A stretch of DNA of 64,000 bases from Microglena sp. YARC (taxonomy: Eukaryota; Chlorophyta; Chlorophyceae; Chlamydomonadales; Chlamydomonadaceae), in assembly GCA_022414725.1 (NCBI GenBank), contig CM039462.1, positions 60,950,595 through 61,014,594 of the forward strand, written 5' to 3'. The notes under the pieces are model-generated. The model made no database searches and was not told where the DNA came from. It worked only from the letters and a program-made list of their open reading frames with translations. Below, in pieces: positions 9,558 through 21,234 of the stretch; position 1 is the stretch's first letter, and each line of letters starts with the position of its first letter. The translations under genes were made by a program, and so were the position numbers.

Positions 9558-10829
9558 GCTCCCTTCCTTGGTAAAGCCCAAGAGCAGCTTCCTCCCTCCC
9601 TTCCATTTGCCAACTGCTTCGCCGACCATGTGTTAGCTCAGCTTGCTCCAACCCAGCCTGCCCCATGCCCACGTCCTCTCTCTCTTGGTGCTGCTCAAGA
9701 ACTCTACACCCGATCCCTTGGGGGAGCTTCTCAGGTCATGGGTAGAGCTAACATGTTAGAAACGGTCTTACGCCGCAATGCTCTTGGTAGGGAACTCCAG
9801 GCTTTCCTTGCTACCAACCCCCCTCCTCTACCCAACCTCCTAGCTACCGCTCGTCCTCAAGAGGTGCTAGTCTTCATGCAGAGCCAGTTCATTCTTGGGC
9901 ATGCTGGTAGCCTTCTTCCTGGTATGACAGACCCCGTGGCTTCTCCTAGTGGTGTATCTGGTGCTTTGAGCCACTTCGCTACTCTCTTTGAGGAATTGGG
10001 CCGTCGTGGCCCATATGATGAAACCACTGGCTCTGGCAACCCTTGTGATAGCCATGAAGTCAAGCGGTATAAGCAGGGTTATACCCGGGTTCTCCAAGAG
10101 GCTGGCTATCAAGAATCTTCTGCTGTACCCCTTACTAAGCCCAAGGCCGACCTACTGCTGGCCTATCTAGATCAGCAGATAGAACTCTCTGCCTCCCCTT
10201 TTCAGAAACTGAGTTTGGCCCGTGATGCCCTCCTTTGCTTGTTTGCCTGGGACAGTGCCATGCGGGGGAAAGAAGGTGGTAAACTATGCCTTGCCGACTT
10301 CCACTACATGGACAAAACTCCCATCTTCCCATCCACTGGCTATGTCTCTGGCTTGCCCCTGCCAACCAAGGTTATGATCTTGCCTACCCATGGTACCAAG
10401 ACCAACAAGAGATCCCGTATCCACCAAGAGCCCATCCCTTTATCTGTGGGTCCCCAGCCTCTCCTGTGCTTTCTCACACGGCTCTGGTCCTACATGGAGG
10501 AATGCCATGCCGCTGGATTCACCCCTTCTCACTTCCTCTTCCGTCCAGAGGCCCCCAACCACTCCTCATTTAAAGAGGCACCGTACAGCACCTCGAGCTT
10601 TATCCACAGGATCCACAAGCACCTTGGAGATAGTGGGCTCGACAACAGAGAAACCAGCCACAGCTTTAGGCGTGGTACCTTGCAGGCTACCTCCCAGGCC
10701 GCTATTGACTCCTCCCTGGCTATCTCTGCAGGTCGTGCAGCTGCTGCTCAGCATGGCCGCATCAAGACCCCACACATTGTGGACCTCTACTTGAGCCCTC
10801 ATCGACACTGGGCCCGTTTCAAACCTTAG
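9558..10829 (+). CDS. Tyrosine recombinase (phage-integrase-like), main exon
   Basis: An open frame of about 424 codons runs from the splice acceptor at 9558 to TAG at 10829. The N-terminal half is helical and may be the core-binding (SAM-like) domain. The catalytic half has the YR set in order: Arg in AMRGKEGGK (about 10262), Lys-rich THGTKTNKRSR, H-x-x-R in SHSFRRGT (about 10660) and the nucleophile Tyr in VDLYLSPH (10788). HSFRRG is typical of Crypton and DIRS-like eukaryotic recombinases. No reverse transcriptase was found, which favours a Crypton-like DNA element, although long direct repeats are more typical of DIRS/Ngaro elements. There is no in-frame ATG near the exon start, so the 5' end is probably spliced from upstream. 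The catalytic residues appear intact, so it may be active. Confidence 0.78.
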   Translation, partial: APFLGKAQEQLPPSLPFANCFADHVLAQLAPTQPAPCPRPLSLGAAQELYTRSLGGASQVMGRANMLETVLRRNALGRELQAFLATNPPPLPNLLATARPQEVLVFMQSQFILGHAGSLLPGMTDPVASPSGVSGALSHFATLFEELGRRGPYDETTGSGNPCDSHEVKRYKQGYTRVLQEAGYQESSAVPLTKPKADLLLAYLDQQIELSASPFQKLSLARDALLCLFAWDSAMRGKEGGKLCLADFHYMDKTPIFPSTGYVSGLPLPTKVMILPTHGTKTNKRSRIHQEPIPLSVGPQPLLCFLTRLWSYMEECHAAGFTPSHFLFRPEAPNHSSFKEAPYSTSSFIHRIHKHLGDSGLDNRETSHSFRRGTLQATSQAAIDSSLAISAGRAAAAQHGRIKTPHIVDLYLSPHRHWARFKP

Positions 10830-11389
10830 GTTTGATCTTGTATTGGAAATGATGACCCTCCTTTCATTACGGTGATTTAAATCATTTTATTGCCCTCTTA
10901 GTTACCCAGGATATAGATCTGTCTCTAATCACTTGTATGAGCAAGCACTAGATAGCGCAGTTAAATTCAAGGAAAGTAAGGTTGCTCGCGACAGTGGCTA
11001 TGCTGCGTTGTTCGGACTATATTTATATCAGTGTCTAGATTATGTTGAAGGGACATGGGTTTGTTTTGTTCAGTCCTGTTACAGTCCTTGCCTATGAAAT
11101 ATACAAATCCAATCATGTATGGAATTTGCTCATTGTCATTGTCCATGTTTCGTTCTTGTCTCATTTGTCCTTCATTCCATGCCCTATGCCCTCCTCATGT
11201 AGGGTGGGTGGGTGGCTCTTAAAAATCAATTAGCTTTAGCGCCCTAGTTGAGCTGCTGTCTCATAAAAAACTGGACAGATCTCCTGCGGAACTTGAAACC
11301 TATCTCCCTACAGAATTTGAAACTCAAGCGTACCGCCTGACTGTATTCTTGCAGGATTGTACTACAAGACCTTTCAGGCATTCAGGTAA
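10830..11389. other. 3' part of recombinase element, non-coding
   Basis: This lies between the recombinase stop codon and the right direct repeat. No gene, AT-rich. Confidence 0.4.
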
Positions 11390-11653
11390 TGTCGATTACT
11401 TGAATGCTCTTCCTCTCATTCCTGACGTACAGTCGTACGCACGTGCGTGTGTCTACCCCTGTAGCTAAATATGGGGTAGTAGGGTTTGGCTTGGCCTGTC
11501 AGCTAGCAAAGACATAGGTAGGTAGGGACCCCGCAGGCTGTTCAGCCTTATAATCGGTTCCTAACCCTGTCGCTGCCCCGTCTGATCATAAATGGTCTAG
11601 GTCCTTAACCCTTATATAAGTTAATCAACCTAGACCAACGCCGCCTAACCCCC
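11390..11653 (+). repeat. Right direct repeat of tyrosine-recombinase element
   Basis: Second copy of 8348-8610 in the same orientation, including the GTCAGCTAGCAAAGACATAG block and the lox-like site at its 3' part. The sequence beyond the repeat ends differs (CATAACCCCCC after the left copy, CTAACCCCCACC after the right), which defines the boundaries. Confidence 0.85.
11593..11637. promoter_or_regulatory. Lox-like inverted repeat, candidate recombinase site (right)
   Basis: Same TGGTCTAGGT...ACCTAGACCA arms as at 8551-8595, with one spacer difference (TATATAA instead of TACATAA). Confidence 0.55.
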
Positions 11654-12019
11654 ACCACCCTGGCCTCCTAGGCCACACCCCAACAGCCTTGATGGAGCCT
11701 TGCAAGAGACCAAGTTGCCTGGACGCAAGGCCCAGCAAACTCAAACCCATTCCTCTAATACAGCTTGCACTGCGTACCTCGGGCACCTGTCCCTCCTCTA
11801 GTTTGCAGGTACCATACCCCCAGGGTGAAACAAGGTTGGCTTGTGTGGCAGCACCATCCTCTTAGTAGAGGTAAGTCTGCTATCCACCAGCTGTGCCAAC
11901 ACTGCTGCCCATGGCTTTGTCCAAACCGGCAGTACCATGATGCAGTCCACTTGCTAAGTCATCACCACCCTCAGGATTTGATCTACCTTGCCAAAGGGAC
12001 CATTGATAAAACCACTCCG

Positions 12020-13345
12020 TCAGTACATGCTGTCCACACTTCTGGCTGCCACAGCAGCAGCTACCGCTCCAGCCAAGTGCCTGATGGAGTGCTCAGCCAC
12101 CCTCTGCTGCCCGGCTAGCAATAGCTCTCCTTCCTGCATTTTTGTGAGCTCACTGTCCCAAGCCTCGGCTGCGTCTGTCAAGCTGCTCGCGTTCAACATC
12201 ATCTTCTTCACCCCTGGGATTTTCAGGTTGATGGCTGGGACTAGATGCTTCATGCCATCTAGAATGAACTCCCCCTTCAGGAAGTTAAGTAGATCCTCGG
12301 CTGTTCTGGCTATCCAGATAGACAACTGTTTCTTAGCTGACCTTCCTTCTGTGTGCTTCAAAATCTCCACAACATAGAACTCTGCCATTTTTTTGAGCTG
12401 CAACATGTTGTTTTCCCATGAAAGCGAAGGCTGCCTCGACCCGCCTGAGCAGGTTTGAACAATGGTCTGAGCTGTCAGTTTGGCCACTTGGACCATCTGG
12501 TCCACACATCTCGTGAACCCCTCCTTCAGGGTCTTGTTGTCTCCTTCACCATCGGGCTTGTCCCCCAATAACCCACTTGCCTTACGCTCCCAGCAGCCGC
12601 TACCCCAGTCCTCCTCTAGCTCACGTCTGCCCCTTTGAGGCCGCTCCATACCCACCGGCTCAGAGGGCTTGCCACATACTTCTTGCCCCGCATGTAAGGC
12701 CTGGACCACCTCGCCCCATGTGAATAGCAAGCATCTTTCCCCCTTGCTCAGGGACTCCTAGGTCTCCCAGATCAACTTTCCTGTAGCTGTGACTCTGCCT
12801 AAAATGACCCTGCTGCAAGTGTTTACTCTGCCTTCACCCTTGGCCAATGTAATGATCTCGGTGTAACCACAAAGGCTCTGCTTGTATCCATCTATGCTGA
12901 CCACCTTGATCTTGTCACCGTCCAGCTGCATCCTTGCCGGGATCACTATTACTCTCGCCCGATCTACATCCTGCCCATGAGGGTCGTACCAACGCTCTTG
13001 CTTGGTGACATCCTAATGGGCGGTACCCCCATACCTCATCAGCCACTCTTCCTTGTCCCTTGGGACACCACCTCCTCCCGCGATTCCCCAAGCTTCTCTC
13101 GGGAGCTTCTTTGATGCGGCTTCCATCTGCAGAGGTGCGACAAATCTGCCATCAGCCTTTTTTTTTTTTTTTTTTTTTCCAACCACTTCATGATCGAAAG
13201 CCATCACCCCTAACCCTAAATGGATCACTTGCATGTGTCCAAAACAAATATCAGCAAAACTCTGTACGTTCATGTCTCTCTCACATGTCTCCCTTATTTG
13301 ATGGGCCATCCGTATAGTTACTAGAATAGAGATTAGCCCTTTCAT
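12020..13345 (-). pseudogene. Unrecognised long frame with two in-frame TAG codons
   Basis: Read on the minus strand, one frame is open from about 13345 to the stop at 12020 apart from TAG codons at about 13013 and 12757. The parts between look protein-like: a basic start with many His/Met, a beta-rich middle (GDKIKVVSIDGYKQSLCGYT), and a helical C-terminal part with KKMAEFYVVEILKHTEG and AEAWDSELTKMQEGE. A poly-T run (13159-13180) makes a Lys stretch and is a likely frame-slip site. The family was not recognised. It sits 370 bp beyond the recombinase element, in opposite orientation, so it may belong to a larger transposon. The stops could be decay (each is one transition from CAG) or recoding; decay is simpler. 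Confidence 0.4.
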
Positions 13346-13794
13346 TCCCTCTGCACTTTTGGAGTAACTGCTACCTCGGTGGGCAGAGCTTCTTCACGGC
13401 CTTCATGTACATGATCGATTCCCAGCAAGCAACTGGCAGGCAGATAAACACGTGTGTAACACAGTAGTTCCCTCCTGGATTCACCCTCAATGGAACAATT
13501 ACAGGATCCATCTATAAACTCATCACTGGGATACGTTTCAAGTAAAAGTAATTACAGGCCCTGTAGGACTCAGCCCTACTCACTCGTCGCTATACATGTT
13601 TCTTTAGGGGGAATCAATTACAAGAACTCAACCCTCTCACTTCATCACTGTAATATTTTCTCATGGCTCCCTCATAGACTCATCCTAGTTGAGGGGAATG
13701 TTTCAAATTCTAACATGCTCTCTTACTCACTGGTTTCGTTCTTTAATCCACCTTCAGTGGACATATTTTATCATGGATTCACATCAGAGGCTCA
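13346..13794. other. No recognisable feature
   Basis: No gene was seen; a loose AACTCATCACTGG / TTCATCACTG similarity foreshadows the tandem repeat that follows. Confidence 0.35.
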
Positions 13795-14350
13795 CAAAAA
13801 CACCAGGGTTCCTTCTCTCTTCACTGTGTGATCTCGCAATGGATGCACCATCAGTGGATAACAAAAACACCAGGGTTCCTTCCCTCTTCACTGTGTGATC
13901 TCGCAATGGATGCACCATCAGTGGATAACAAAAACACTAGGGTTCTTTCCCTCTTCACTGTGTGATCTCGCAATGGATGCACCATCAGTGGATCAAATAA
14001 CACCAGGGTTCCTTCCCTCTTCACTGTGTGATCTCGCAATGGATGCACCATCAGTGGATAACAAAAACACCAGGGTTCCTTCCCTCTTCACTGTGTGATC
14101 TCGCAATGGATGCACCATCAGTGGATCAAATAACACCAGGGTTCCTTCCCTCTTCACTGTGTGATCTCGCAATGGATGCACCATCAGTGGATAACAAAAA
14201 CACCAGGGTTCCTTCCCTCTTCACTGTGTGATCTCGCAATGGATGCACCATCAGTGGATCAAATAACACCAGGGTTCCTTCCCTCTTCACTGTGTGATCT
14301 CGCAATGGATGCACCATCAGTGGATCAAATAACACCAGGGTTCCTTTCCT
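13795..14350. repeat. 66-69-bp tandem repeat (about 8 units)
   Basis: Units contain CACCAGGGTTCCTTCCCTCT, TCACTGTGTGATCTCGCAAT and GGATGCACCATCAGTGGAT. Two spacer variants alternate: ATAACAAAAA and CAAATAA. Open frames on both strands are by-products. Confidence 0.9.
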
Positions 14351-14968
14351 GTCCACTGGGACCTCACATGGATCACAAAGTACACCAACTGATCACCAAA
14401 TTTGTACCAACCTCGGATTCTTCTTCCACCCTTGTAAGCTCTCTTGCGTCCCCTCCTTCTTTGTTGAGCTGATTCTGTGGGGGGTGGTTGGTCAAAACTC
14501 TCTGAGTAGACAAGGTTAACTGTCACGGCAATATCGTTTTGAGCGTCTGTTATCCAGACATGATTACTTTCCAGACAATTTGTTGAATTAGCACGAGATC
14601 GAAATTTAATTCCGCTACCTCGACTCTTTCAATCCTCAAGGAAAAGGCTTCTACTAGGACCAACTATCTCAGCTCATACCTCGAGAAAGTCTAGTCAATT
14701 TTCATTGGCAGTCGTGATGCAATACCAAGAAAAGGACAAGGTGAAGGTCAAGGACCGGTTTTTTAAACAAATTCAGTATTTGTGAAGGCCATCATAAACG
14801 CCTTCCACAAATCACGGATTATGAAGAAGAAGCGCATGTAAAAGATCAGTCCCTTCCCAATCTCTTGATCAGTCATCCTAGAAAAATTCCTATCTCTTGG
14901 GAAGGCATATTTCTTCACCCAGGACTAGAATTGGACCCTTGAGCTACGATGGATCAGACAGAACATGT
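14351..14968. other. No recognisable feature
   Basis: Unique-looking sequence between the tandem repeat and the first large inverted-repeat arm; no gene supported. Confidence 0.35.
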
Positions 14969-16326
14969 GTATGTGGGCATGCATGAGGTGGGGCACACGT
15001 GTAGGCATGCATGAAAGATGGGGCATGCGTGCGGGCATGTAAGGGGGCAAGCGTGTGGGCATGCAAGTGCGCATGCATTACCATAGTGTGTGGGCATGTG
15101 TGGCAACTGGGGCGGGCATACATGAGGTTGTAGTGCTTTACTGCGAGTATCCACCCTGATTTTTCTAACTCCTTGCTACTACTCGTTGCAGGTCCTCTAT
15201 TCCAAGATTGTTGAGGTGCTAAGAAGGGACAGAAATTTGGAGCCCAGGCGCTATGTGTATCGTGATGTCAAGCGTAGCCATCACCAAGAGCACAAGCAAG
15301 GACGCAGTTTCCATGATGATCACCTACATGATCTGCAGCCTAGCTGTTAGGGAGAGCGCAGTCGTGGACGCAGCCGGTATGTGGAACCCAGCCAGTCGCC
15401 AGAACCTGCTCGGGAACGCAAGCATGACTCTGAGAGTTAAGGGGTACCGGCCTAGCAGGGTGCCAACATGTGACACCAGAAACCTCCCACAGCCCACGAA
15501 GACGTCAGCTTGGAGACAGCTTTTCCCGTGACGCTGAACACAGGCGAGGTGGAATCAGTGACGGCATGCCCTGGAGATGAGAACACTCCCCTTGCCGTGA
15601 TTCTAGATGTGACTGATGATATTTATGGGAATTAGTAAGGACATTTGTGCCCAGTAGTCATATCAAACTTGGATGAGGGTATGCATTTTGCTTTCACAAA
15701 TTTGTGAACGGAACCTGAACGGAAGAAAAAAAATGTTTTGGCACTTAACTAGGGTGCGATAAAAACTATTTATGGTGGTCTGCAAACCCCTTTGGATGTT
15801 TTACACTGAAGTTCTCTAGAGGCCATGTTTTGAGTCTAGTATATTTCACACTGATGGCATGATGTATGTGAATGAGGACCGCGGGAAAAAGGAAGAGTGC
15901 AATGCAGTATGTTAGGGTGTCTCGGCACCAATATTTTTATTTCTGGCTCCTCATAGCAGCTTCCTCCTTCGGTTGAATAACCAGCCAGAGGTGGTACCCG
16001 TACCTAGAAGTTGCTATGAGGAGTCAGTATCTGCCTAGTAGCTGCTGCTCTCTAGAAGCTGTTGCAGTCTAGCTACTGCCTAGACCTGCCTGCACCTGTT
16101 GCTCTCTTTAGCTGATGCTACTTTCTTCTAGACCTGCTGCCTACACCTGCTGCTGCCTAGAGTTGCTAATGCTTCCTAAACCTACCTACACCTGGTCCTG
16201 CCCAGAGTTGATGCTGCCTACACCTGTTGCTGCTTCCTAAAAGCTCATAGCAGCTGTGGCCGTCTATTCAACCAAATAGGGACGTATAATTTAAGAAGCT
16301 GCGTATTTCGTCACATACGCAGATAT
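14969..16326 (+). repeat. Left arm (1.36 kb) of large inverted repeat 1
   Basis: This arm is the reverse complement of 21842-23203 with only scattered substitutions, seen along its whole length (for example the GCATGC-rich start, the exon-like block at 15192-15440, and the end TCACATACGCAGATAT). It is separated from its partner by a 5.5-kb spacer. Confidence 0.88.
15192..15440 (+). pseudogene. Possible RS-rich exon in inverted-repeat arm
   Basis: After a good acceptor (ACTCGTTGCAG) the frame encodes VLYSKIVEVLRRDRNLEPRR, then a His/Arg-rich part, a TAG (15348), and a continuation with GERSRGRSRYVEPSQSPEPA before TAA. The charged, Ser/Arg-rich composition recalls C-termini of splicing-related proteins, but no family can be assigned. 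The in-frame TAG is present in both arms, so the exon is probably dead or read differently. A mirror copy lies at 22732-22980 on the minus strand. Confidence 0.3.
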
Positions 16327-16650
16327 TGGAAAGTCCGGTTTGTCACAGTCTCACTATGTAACGAGAACCCTCTTTCTCTTACTGTGTTTCTATCCTGTCT
16401 CGGCATTGATTTTTTGAGTGAGTATTACCCCCCCCCCCCCCCCATCTCTCTCTCTCTCTCTGATTGGAGACAGGCTGTGCTGCTGTCCTGTCTCGGCAAT
16501 GTAACGACTCTTAAGAATCGGCGTCTTTTGTCACATACTCAGATATTGGAGAGTCCGGTTCGTCGCAGTCGCGCTATGTAACGAGAACTCTCTTTAGCTA
16601 ACTGTGTTGCTGTCCTGTCTCGACATTGATTTGTTACTTTTATGTAACAA

Positions 16651-16726
<76 letters not shown>

Positions 16727-17252
16727 ACCTCTCTCTACCTATCTCTCTCTCTCTCTACCTATCTCTCTCTCTCTACCTATCTCTCTCTATCTGATGGTAA
16801 GCAGGCTGTGCTGTTGTCCTGTCTCGGCAATGTAACGTCTCTCTAAGAAGCTGCGTCTTCTGTCACATACGCAGATATGAGAGGGTCCGGCTCGTCACAG
16901 TCTCCATGTAACGAAACGAATATAACCAAACCTCTTTCTCTATCTATCTGTGTTCAACACAGTGTGTTGCTGTCCTGTCTCGGCATTGATTTGTTATATT
17001 TATGTAACGAAACCTCCATCTGCTTCTCTCTATCTGATGGTAGGCAGGCTGTGCTCCTGTCCTGTCTTGGCCATGATTTGCCGAGTCTAGGTAACGAACG
17101 CTCTTTCTCTATGTGTTCTTCTGTCCCGTCTAGTCATAGATTTGCTGAGTTTGTATAACGAACCCTCTCTCTCTTTCTCTCTCTCTATCTGATGGTAAGC
17201 AGTCTGTGCTGTTGTCCTGTCCCTGGAATGATTTGCAGAGTCTATGTAACGA

Positions 17253-17294
<42 letters not shown>

Positions 17295-17560
17295 TGTCCT
17301 GTCCTATCTCGGCATTGACCTTCTGAGTAAATGTAACGAACCCTCTCCTTGTCTCTACCTACCTGATGTAAGGCAGGCTGTGCTTCTATCCTGCCTCGCC
17401 AACGATTTGCCGAATCTATATAACGAACCCTCTTTATATATGCATGCGCTGCTGTCGTGTCTTGGTCATGATTTGCCGAGTCTATGTAACGAACGCTCTT
17501 TCTCTAACTATGCTGCTATCCCGTCTCGGCCTTGATCTGCTGATTTTATGTGACGAACCA
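16290..17560. repeat. Irregular tandem array with CT microsatellites
   Basis: Repeated blocks contain TCACATACNCAGATAT, GTCCGGNTCGTC, TATGTAACGA and GTGCTGNTGTCCTGTCTCGG, separated by (CT)n tracts (the longest at 16653-16715). The first block overlaps the inner end of inverted-repeat arm 1. Confidence 0.8.
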
Positions 17561-18465
17561 TGATCAAAAACATGTGTGCCTCAAAAACTCTCATGCTTCC
17601 TATTAAAACAAATGATGAGTGCAATTCAGAACTACAAAGTGTCATCATCACTGTTTTTATGTATTGCTCCGTCTTCCTTCAAATACACAGATATAAGAGG
17701 CGAGCACGCAAATCTGGTAGGCCGGTTTCATGTTACATCGATTTACATTTACAAAAAGAAAAAGCACCCACAAAGCAAAATCGAATCGATGTGAAAATTC
17801 GTATTCTTCTTCTTGCAACTGCCCTGCAGCAGCAGCATTCGAAAAATACATCCACCTAAGTATTCACATGGGTAGCATATGAGGGGTTGTACATTGCAGC
17901 TAATTAAAACTAACTATTGATGATCTAGAAGCCATGTCCAGAGTGTCTTTGGGGGGCTATGCGTAGCAGTTTCCAGCCAGCTCCATTCGCTAGCAGGTCA
18001 GCCGAGAACCAATGAGTACAGATGCATTGGAATGCCAGTCATGCCAGCTTTCATATGCACTAGCTACCTTCAGGTTTGGCCAACACATGGGTGAAAGGAG
18101 CTGCCTAGAAGCTGCTACGTGCAGCCCCCCAAAGAAACACAGCCAAGTCCCCCACAAATGATGATGTTTGCATTGTACTGGTTCCCCTTCCTATTCAAAA
18201 TTTGACCAGATATAACTTGAATTAGTCAAGGGGACACTTTACCCAACATCAAACTATGTCGCTATCTGCTCTGTAGCTCCATATCTTGTGCATGGCCTTC
18301 CTCATCCGACTCGTAGTGCTGTAAGACCGTGAGATCAGAAACCAAAACTGATTTCCCGTGCACTGTGGGAAGCCTCCACAGACGTTGGAGCTAAGGGAGC
18401 CTACGGTGGTAGTAAAGAGGCCCATCACACGGGGGTTCCCCGGCACAGTGTTTGCTTGGCCGAGC

Positions 18466-18497
<32 letters not shown>

Positions 18498-18639
18498 CCC
18501 CCCTACCCCAACGCCCAGAAAGCTCACGTGTTGAAACTATTCATACAATACATTACATTTGCTCCCATTCAAAAAATAAATAAAATCTTGGCCACTTCTG
18601 GCATGAGGGTTATGGCAAAAGTCCCCCCCCACCCCCCCA
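17561..18639. other. No gene seen; dispersed-repeat copy and poly-C
   Basis: It contains a copy of the TAGAAGCTGCT dispersed repeat (18085-18130) and a poly-C run (18469-18496). No exon could be supported. Confidence 0.4.
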
Positions 18640-20130
18640 CCCACCTACAAACACCCAGTCCTACATGCAACCAAATCGATGAAGTCAGAAGTGGATGGGA
18701 GTGGGTGGTATGGATTCCCTACACATTCAGAACCACAGCGCAGCTTCTCTCATCCAATTCTGACATTTTTCATTTTGGGGAAAGGCTAGGCTCTATGCCA
18801 TGAAGGTCGGGGCGGAAGCCCGACTAGTCCTACATGCAACCAAATCGATGAAGTCAGAAGTGGATGGGAGTGGGTGGTATGGATTCCTTACACATTCAGA
18901 ACCACAGTGCAGCTTCTTTCATCCAATTCTGTCAATTTTCATTTTGGGGAAAGGCTAGGCTCTATGCCATGAAGGTGGGGGCGGAAGCCCGACTAGTCCT
19001 ACATGCAACCAAATCGATGAAGTCAGAAGTGGATGGGAGTGGGTGGTATGGATTCCTTACACATTCAGAACCACAGTGCAGCTTCTTTCATCCAATTCTG
19101 TCAATTTTCATTTTGGGGAAAGGCTAGGCTCTATGCCATGAAGGTAGGGGCGGAAGCCCGACTAGTCCTACATGCAACCAAATTGATGAAGTCAGAAGTG
19201 GATGGGAGTGGGTGGTATGGATTCCCTACACATTCAGAACCACAGTGCAGCTTCTTTCATCCAATTCTGTCAATTTTCATTTTGGGGAAAGGCTAGGCTC
19301 TATGCCATGAAGGTGGGGGCGGAAGCCCGACTAGTCCTACATGCAACCAAATTGATGAAGTCAGAAGTGGATGGGAGTGGGTGGTATGGATTCCTTACAC
19401 ATTCAGAACCACAGTGCAGCTTCTTTCATCCAATTCTGTCAATTTTCATTTTGGGGAAAGGCTAGGCTCTATGCCATGAAGGTAGGGGCGGAAGCCCGAC
19501 TAGTCCTACATGCAACCAAATCGATGAAGTCAGAAGTGGATGGGAGTGGGTGGTATGGATTCCTTACACATTCAGAACCACAGTGCAGCTTCTTTCATCC
19601 AATTCTGTCAATTTTCATTTTGGGGAAAGGCTAGGCTCTATGCCATGAAGGTAGGGGCGGAAGCCCGATTAGTCCTACATGCAACCAAATTGATGAAGTC
19701 AGAAGTGGATGGGAGTGGGTGGTATGGATTCCCTACACATTCAGAACCACAGTGCAGCTTCTTTCATCCAATTCTGTCAATTTTCATTTTGGGGAAAGGC
19801 TAGGCTCTATGCCATGAAGGTGGGGGCGGAAGCCCGACCAGTCCTACATGCAACCAAATTGATTAAGTCAGAAGTGGATGGGAGTGGGTGGTATGGATTC
19901 CCTACACATTCAGAACCACAGTGCACCTTCTCTCATCCAATTCTGACAATTTCCATTTTGGGGAAAGGCTAGGCTCTATGCCATGAAGGTAGGGGCGGAA
20001 GCCCGACCAGTCCTACATGCAACCAAATTGATGAAGTCAGAAGTGGATGGGAGTGGGTGGTATGGATTCCCTACACATTCAGAACCACAGTGCAGCTTCT
20101 CTCATCCAATTCTGACAATTTTCATTTTGG
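18640..20130. repeat. 169-bp satellite, about 9 highly similar units
   Basis: Each unit contains TGGATGGGAGTGGGTGGTAT, CCACAGTGCAGCTTCTTTCA and GGAAAGGCTAGGCTCTATGC. Period is 169 bp, giving a ladder of identical 87-codon frames at 18864, 19033, 19202, 19371 and so on. Edge units are more diverged than central ones, as expected for unequal exchange. The unit is nucleosome-sized. It runs directly into a LINE RNase H relic, so the unit may have come from a retrotransposon. Confidence 0.92.
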
Positions 20131-20157
20131 GGCCCTCCGACTCATCCTTCAGGCCCC

Positions 20158-20367
20158 TTGGAGTGCCCCCCCCTTTCACCTCCCTATCCCCCACCCCAAT
20201 CCCCCAACACATTACCCGTGCAACTACCAAAACACCCCCATGTAGGTCAGCAGCTGTACACTGATGGCAGCCAGATCCCCCAGCCCGAGGGCCCGGCCCT
20301 CCTCGGGCCTGCTGTATACTCTCCATTGTCTGGCCAAAGCTTTACAATCAACCCAGCCCCATTTGTC
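20158..20367 (+). pseudogene. LINE RNase H fragment
   Basis: The frame encodes VGQQLYTDGSQIPQPEG, GPAVYSPLSGQSFTINPAP: the YTDGS motif (first catalytic Asp of RNase H) followed by G-x-A-V-Y and a TINPA segment, as in RNase H domains of algal non-LTR elements. The coding stops making sense where the 18-bp ATGCATGCCCCATCT repeat begins (about 20366), so the rest of the domain is lost. Confidence 0.6.
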
Positions 20368-21160
20368 ATGCATGCCCCATCTGCCATGCATGCCCCATCT
20401 GTAATGCATGCCCCATCTGCCATGCGTTGCATGCCACATCCACCATGCATGCCCCATCTGTCAGGCATGCCCCATCTGCCATGCATGCCCCATCTGTCAT
20501 GCATGCCCCATCTGCCATGCATGCCCCATCTGTCATGCGTGCCCCATCTGCCATGCATGCCCCATCTACCATGCATGCCCCATTTACCATGCATGCCCCA
20601 TCTGCCATGCATGCCCCATCTGTAATGCATGCCCCATCTGCCATGCATGCCCCATCTACCATGCATGCCCCATCTACCATGCATGCCCTATCTACCATGC
20701 ATGCCCCATCTACCATGCATGCCTCATCTACCATGCATGCCCCATCTACCATGCATGCCCCATCTACCATGCATGCCCCATCTGTCATGCGTGCCCCATC
20801 TGCCATGCGTTGCATGCCTCATCTACCATGCATGCCCCATCTGTCATGCATGCCCCATCTACCATGCATGCCCCATCTACCATGCATGCCCCATTTACCA
20901 TTCTTGCCCCATCTACCATGCATGCCCCATCTACCATGCATGCCCCATATACCATGCATGCCCCATCTACCATGCATGCCCCATCTACCATGCATGCCCC
21001 ATCTACCATGCATGCCCCATCTACCATGCATGCCCCATCTACCATGCATGCCCCATCTACCATGCATGCCCCATCTACCATGCATGCCCCATCTACCATG
21101 CATACCCCATCTGTCATGCAAGACCCATCTGCCATGCATGCCCCATCTGTCATGCCATGT
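20366..21160. repeat. 18-bp minisatellite (CATGCATGCCCCATCTAC), about 43 units
   Basis: Perfect to near-perfect 18-bp units, with variants CTGCC, CTGTC and CTACC. Because 18 is a multiple of 3, all six frames can stay open (MHAPS..., MPHLPC..., ADGACMV...). These are not genes. Confidence 0.95.
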
Positions 21161-21162
21161 CA

Positions 21163-21171
21163 TGTCATGGG

Positions 21172-21234
<63 letters not shown>

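Noticed and set aside
12020..13345. Genome-wide TAG-to-Gln reassignment
   Set aside because: Zinc-finger and recombinase genes end in TAG at natural protein ends, so TAG acts as a stop here.
13795..20130. CRISPR-like arrays (66-69-bp and 169-bp periodic repeats)
   Set aside because: Units are head-to-tail repeats without unique spacers, in a eukaryotic context and without cas genes.
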